Part shown: positions 59,157 through 64,000 of the stretch, in pieces
Layout: every line of letters begins with the position of its first letter
Numbering within the stretch: position 1 is the first letter of the stretch
Source of the DNA: Viola odorata
Lineage: Eukaryota; Streptophyta; Magnoliopsida; Malpighiales; Violaceae
Direction of reading: 5' to 3'
DNA: 64,000 nucleotides
NCBI GenBank assembly: GCA_963691705.1
Contig: OY829537.1
Span: 51,126,304 to 51,190,303 of the forward strand
Translations under genes and position numbers: made by a program
The notes under the pieces: model-generated
What the model was told of the DNA's origin: nothing
Seen by the model: only the letters and a program-made list of their open reading frames with translations
Database searches by the model: none

Positions 59157-60855
59157 TCAGGCATCTAACTTAATGACACCCATACTCGATACATGGCCAT
59201 GAAATGCTACAGGTGTCAATGCCTTAGTGAGTGGATCCGCAACCATATCATTTGTACCCAATAACTCTATGCTAACTTGATTGCTCTGAACCCTTTCTTT
59301 AATGGTAAGGAACTTTATATCAATGTGCTTCGACCTGGAAGAACTCCGATTACAATTGGAGTACAGCACAGCAGCCCAGTTGTCACAAAAGATCCTCGAA
59401 GGTCTCTCAATACCAGTGACAACTCGCAGTTCCTTAACCATATTCCGCAGCCATATAGCATGACTGGATGCCCCGTAGCAAGCTATGAACTCAGCCTCCA
59501 TAGTGGAAGATGCAACAAGTGACTATTTCGCACTCTTCAATGAAATGGCTCCTTTAGCCAGAAGAAAGACATAACCTGAAGTCGATCTCCGGCTATCCTG
59601 GCATCTAGAGAAATCAGAATTGGTATACCCAATGATCTCAAGCTGATCTGATCTCCTGTATGTGAGCATATAGTCTTTCATTTTCTGCAGTTATCGAAAG
59701 ACCCTTTTGGCTGCAACCCAAATGATCCCTTCCGGAATTGCTCTGGTATCTGCCCAGCATACCGACAATAAATGCAAGATCCGGACGGGTGCAAACCTGT
59801 GCATACATGATGCTTCCCATAGCCGAAGCATATGGTACACCCTCCATGAACTTGCTGTCCAAGTCCGTCTTAGGACACTAGTCAAGGCTAAATTTCTCAC
59901 CTTTGGAGACAAGAGTATCATGTGGCTTACAATTTTGCATGCCAAATCTCTTGAGAACTTTATCGATGTATCCCTTTTGTGATAACCTTAGGATACCCTA
60001 TGAACGATCACGATGGATCTGTATCCCCAACACAAAAGATGCTTCATCAAGGTCTTTCATCTCAAAGTTATTTAAGAGAAAAGCCTTAGTATCCTGAAGA
60101 AGCTTTACATCGTTCGTAGCAAGCAAATTGTCAACCACATACAACAATAGAAATACAAACCTACTCCCACTGAACTTATGGTACAGACAGTCCTCCACAA
60201 CGTTTACTTCGAAACTGTATGAAGTAATAACGCGATTAAACTTTAAGTACCATTGACGAGAAGTTTGCTTAAGCCCATAGATAGATTTCTTTAATCTATA
60301 AACCAGTTGACTATCCGCGTTAGAGGATGAACCCTTTGGTTGCTTTATGTAGATTTCTTCCTCAAGATCCCCATTGAGAAAGGCAGTCTTTACATCCATC
60401 TGATGTAGCTCAAGATCAAAATACGCCACCAGAGCCATAATTGTCCTAAAAGAGTCCTTCGATGAAACTAGAGAGAAGGTCTCTTTATAGTCTATTCCTT
60501 CCTTTTGGATGAATCCTTTCGCAACAAGACGTACTTTGTACCTCTCTATACTGCCTTGTGAATCCCGTTTGGTTTTGAAAACCCATTTACAACCTATCGG
60601 TTTCAGATTCTTAGGCAATGGTACAAGCTCCCAAACGTCATTGTCCTTCATGGATTGGAATTCATCCGACATGGCCTGTATGCACTTTTGAGCATCAGAA
60701 CAATTAATGGCTTCTTTGAAGGTGAACGGGTCATCCTCCAAAGAGTCAATAGTTTCCTCATATTCTTGCAGAAATACGATATAATCATCCAAAATCGCAT
60801 TTCTTTTCACTCTATTGGACCTCCTAAGAGGCATATCTCCTTGGTTCTCAACCAT
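59157..60855 (-). pseudogene. copia reverse transcriptase and RNase H
   Basis: 60855-59998 encodes RT: WELVPLPKNLKPIGCKWVFK, then RYKVRLVAKGFIQKEGIDYK, MDVKTAFLNGDLEEEIYIKQ and YGLKQTSRQWYLKF. The catalytic box reads LLYVVDNLLATND (60141-60130) where YVDD is required, so one catalytic Asp is Val and the enzyme is dead. After frameshifts near 59990 and 59640 the connection (GVPYASAMGSIMYAQVCTRP) and RNase H (MEAEFIACYGASSHAIWLRN, KHIDIKFLTIKERV) follow; the RNase H frame ends at 59157. Confidence 0.88.
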
Positions 60856-61345
60856 CTGAGGGTGTTGAGTTTGATCTAGTTGTGGATCTTCATGGACTTC
60901 TTGATGATCCTCAAGTATTACCTGTGGATCTTGTCTTGTAGGAAGATTAATGATGTCGTTTCTTGCCTGCTGAGGGACAAAACCAGGAATATGAATAGTG
61001 AGCTCATACTGACCCTCAGGAACCGCATGAGGAAGTATAACTGAATCTTCCTCAAAACTGACATCTGACCGTCTATCTTCTCCTCGAAACTCAATATCCT
61101 CAAAGAACCGAGCATTTCCCGTCTCAAAAAATGTTCTGGTAGTAGGGTTGTAAAACTTATACCCTCATGACCTCTCCGGATATCCAACAAAATAACAACT
61201 AACAGTCCTTAGGTCCATTTTTCTTTCATCAGGCCTATAAGGCCTTGCCTCTACTGGACATCCCCAAACCTTTAAATGCTTTAGGACAAGCTTTCGGCCA
61301 GTCCATAACTCATATGGGGTTTTGTTAGTCACTTTAGTTGGTATC
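60856..61345 (-). pseudogene. copia linker between integrase and RT
   Basis: Out-of-frame remnants of the integrase C-terminus and the acidic linker (in shifted frames: FEDIEFRGEDRRSDVSFEED). No complete frame. Confidence 0.6.
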
Positions 61346-62089
61346 CTAGTAGACTGCAGTTTTCAAGGCATCTCCCCAGAGTGATATAGGTAAGGTGGTA
61401 TTGGCAATCATACTCCTTACCATATCCTTAAGGGTACGGTTCCTCCTTTCAGATACACCATTCATGGTCGGAGACCCCCGCATGGTGTACTGTGGAACTA
61501 TCCCACACTCATCGAGAAATTGAGCAAATGGCCTAGGACGATATTCACCTGATCCATCATCTCGACCGTAGTATTCACCACCACGATCCGATCTGACAGC
61601 CTTAATAGTCTTGCCGAGTTGATTCTCAACTTCGGTCTTAAAAGACTTGAAAGCGTCCAATGCCTCGGACTTTTCCTTTAAAAGGTATAGATATCCGTAT
61701 CGAGAGAAATCATCTATAAAACTGATAAAATATCGTTGACCATTCCAGGATGTCGTAGGGAATGGACCACAAATGTCTGTATGTACCAGTTTTAGAGTTT
61801 CCGAACTTCTCTCAGCCTCAAATCGTCTTTTGTTAGTGGTTTTGCCCTTTATGCACTCGATGCAAACCTGTTGGTCTGTACGATCGAGTTCACCAAGAAT
61901 TCCATCTGACACAAGTCGTTCTATTCTTCTTGCGGAGATATGACCTAACCGTCTATGCCATAACCTGAATGAATCCTCAGTTGGCAATTTACACTTTATC
62001 CCACGAGAATTGCTAACATAACATTCATTATTGCTATCAACTGTATGTAACAAATATAAGTTATGCTCTGCAACCCTGCAAAGAAACAC
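61346..62089 (-). pseudogene. copia integrase
   Basis: Begins with the GAG-pre-integrase zinc region (LWHRRLGHISARRIERLV, CIECIKGK: H-x4-H and C-x2-C). The integrase core has Asp in VHTDICGPF, Asp in VRSDRGGEYYG and Glu in NGVSERRNRTLKDM, so the DDE triad is intact over 247 codons. The frame is lost at the end (ALKTAVY). Confidence 0.88.
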
Positions 62090-62976
62090 TTATGTGTTTA
62101 GTGGTTCTTCTATCTAACCACCAAGTGTTCTTAGCCACAGAAACTAGAAGGGATTCTGTACTAACAAGAGACAAGGACATAACTTTCTATTCACGTCAAG
62201 CCATATACTTAGCGCAGTCCTTCTTTAAGTGGTCTGCCTTTTTGTAGAAGAAACATTGTGGTCCCTTTATGCTCAGCATCTGAGCCCTTATGCTTCTTCT
62301 AAGAACCAGACCCTGCAGTCTCTTTGCCTTTCCTCTTCTTAAAACTAGATGAAGAGGTTGTAGCTAGATGAGTATTATCCAGTTGAGAGTGTCTCAACCT
62401 TTCCTGTTCTTAAACCAGATGAACAGTCAGCTGATCAATCGTCCACTTATTTTCCTGACAATTGTTGGAAGTACAATTGTTGGAAGTGAAGCCAGCACAT
62501 GATGTACTAGATAGTCATCTGGTAACTCAACTTTAAGTGCCTTCAGCTTCGCAGCTATTTTGATGATCTCCTGGACATACTCCCGTATGTCGCTCTCCCC
62601 TCTGTACTTTATAGTCGAAAATTTGCGAATAGTATCGCTAATTTTGGCCTTCTCTGTATGGGTATAGCGACGAGTCAAGATCTCTAGGATCTCGCTGGCA
62701 CTAGCTTCCTTATCCAGTGTGCTCCACATGGACATAGGGACAACACTGAGTATGACCAAATGGCAAGCTCTGTTCGATTGCTGCCAGTCCTCAAAAGGCT
62801 GGAGTTCCTTATCAGAACTTTCGAGGGTTGGTTCCTCAGGGCAATCCTTATAGAGTGTCAGATCCTTATTCATACAACACAGTGTTGTCTCTACCTTTCT
62901 CTTCCATAACTTGAAGTTACTGGAAGACAATAGTGGTACTGTTCAAATTGGCAGATACCGAGCTTGATGAGTTCAT
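62090..62976 (-). pseudogene. copia gag with broken zinc knuckle
   Basis: The likely start is the ATG at 62976 (MNSSSSVSANLNSTT). A one-base slip near 62930 separates it from the main frame 62930-62427, which is a UBN2-type copia gag (NFKLWKRKVETTL, IRKFSTIKYRGESDIREYVQ). Downstream, near 62255-62215, the zinc knuckle reads C-x2-Y-x4-H-x4-C (CFFYKKADHLKKDC): the second Cys is Tyr. Stops follow. Confidence 0.8.
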
Positions 62977-64000
62977 ATCCGAAAGAACACAACATTTAAT
63001 CAGCTCACTTTACTGAAAATATGAAAGTAATAAACTTAATGAATAACACATTGACTAAATCAAAAGATTAATTATATGACATTGTGCTTAGTCTTTGGAC
63101 TAAAAACACAACTCACAGTTAATTAACCTGTCATAGTGTGAATTTTATAGCTTGATTTTGCCAAATATTTAACCTTCCTTTTGGCCGATCAAATACTCGC
63201 AACAAATCTCTTGATAGTTATAAAACTTGAAATTCATCACTATCGTATTTATAATTTCTGCTAAACAGTCATCTTCCTTTGGGCCGACAACTATCCGCAT
63301 GAAATTATGAACACCACACTTGAAATGTCTAACTCGGTAATATCCGCAGCAGAGGTCACTTTGGTGACTTTACTACTTTTATTAATCGAGTTAGACAAAC
63401 AAGCTAAGCTTAAAAGCTTCCTTAGTATTATTCTACTTTCATTCATGAATACATTATTTTTTAACTCTGGCAAACATCTTAAACTTTATGATGTTCATGT
63501 TAAAAAATAATTAAGTCAAACTTTAAGTCCGGCAAACCGGACCGGTACTTTGAATTGCAAAAGTAATTAAACTCTTGCACTGCAATTAAATTAATTTGGC
63601 AAATCCCAAATTAATTGTGCTTCTGATCAATTAATCCATTGCCAAATTCAATTGCAATCCGGAATCACTAATTTAAAACAAGCATAAGCACTAAATTACT
63701 GCAATTAAATTGCATATGCACTTTACAATAAACATGCATTAAATCTTGTAATTCATGCAGCAGGTAGGCAAGGGAGAAATGGCTAGAGTACAAATGGGCC
63801 AAAACAAAACCAACTCCTTCCTTCCCTTTGGGCCCACTACCCAAGACCAAGTCAATTCTGTCTTCAACCTCCAGCACCGATGCAACCACCAGCACGCCCA
63901 GCAGTCCGCAACCCGACATGCAACCCAAAACACGGAATCACTCCCGGGAATTATCAAGTCCGGAATCGGAAAACCCGGAATCAAATCAAGCAAGCAATTA
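62977..64000. other. No gene recognised upstream of the copia gag
   Basis: About 1 kb without a supported frame. It could be a long copia leader or flanking DNA; no primer-binding site (TGGTATCAGAGC type) was seen on the minus strand. Confidence 0.35.

Larger units (their letters stand above)
58802..62976 (-). mobile_element. Ty1/copia retrotransposon internal region (decayed)
   Basis: Order on the minus strand is gag, (protease not recognised), integrase, RT, RNase H, then polypurine tract and LTR. Integrase before RT defines copia. Reading frame is broken in many places. The 5' LTR is not between 62977 and 64000 and must lie beyond the window or be lost. Confidence 0.85.

Noticed and set aside
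62977..64000. 5' LTR of the copia element.
   Set aside because: No sequence matching the 3' LTR start (TGTTGGGATTTGG) or its inner parts was found here.

Overview
This is nuclear DNA of a flowering plant, most likely a eudicot. It holds a plant-type PRA1 protein, a DUF26/Gnk2 secretory protein and a class III peroxidase with the standard intron positions. It also has GT-AG introns, many plant transposon superfamilies and a stray piece of plastid psaA. I cannot name the species. Only about 2.5 kb is host gene; the rest is mobile DNA or its relics.

Left part (1-14 kb): a CACTA-type terminus, a long-inverted-repeat element, half of a MITE, an intact intronless PRA1 gene (2862-3437), a frameshifted DUF26 gene (3721-4480, minus), a Stowaway-like element, a foldback element carrying one exon of a YjeF-N (NAD(P)HX epimerase/PPOX1-type) gene, a LINE RT scrap, a 1.5 kb solo LTR, a peroxidase gene damaged in exon 3 (11915-13181) and a complete 251-bp MITE with a 9-10 bp target duplication.

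Central part (14-51.7 kb): one decayed Mutator-like element (MULE) that served as a landing site. Removing insertions by their target duplications restores its reading frame in pieces: PB1-like and acidic N-terminus (14279-15113), DNA-binding region (45334-46567) and transposase core (50147-50590). Insertions in it are (1) a Ty3/gypsy Tat-type retrotransposon on the minus strand, 15114-45036, TSD AAAGG; (2) inside that, a second, younger Tat element on the plus strand, 21186-36468, TSD ATGTC; (3) a roughly 450-bp plastid psaA fragment; (4) a deleted gypsy derivative, 46568-50141, TSD GGTGG; (5) a hAT-like element, 50591-51646, carrying a RING-H2 gene piece.

The most unusual content is in the two Tat elements. 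Besides gag-pol, each carries on the opposite strand an array of four antisense genes (called A, B, CD and EF here). CD and EF are spliced, are paralogous to each other, and combine a 'putative gypsy type transposon' (PF04195-like) domain with a coiled-coil tail. In the younger element EF (about 700 aa in three exons), A and B are open while gag-pol has stops and has lost its gag start. A six-unit tandem repeat lies where sense pol and antisense EF converge.

Right part (51.7-64 kb): the C-terminal exons of a hAT transposase and a hAT terminus, a PIF/Harbinger-like foldback element with internal 150-bp repeats and a 15-bp-stem hairpin, and a decayed Ty1/copia element on the minus strand whose reverse transcriptase has lost a catalytic aspartate. 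Its 5' LTR lies outside the window.
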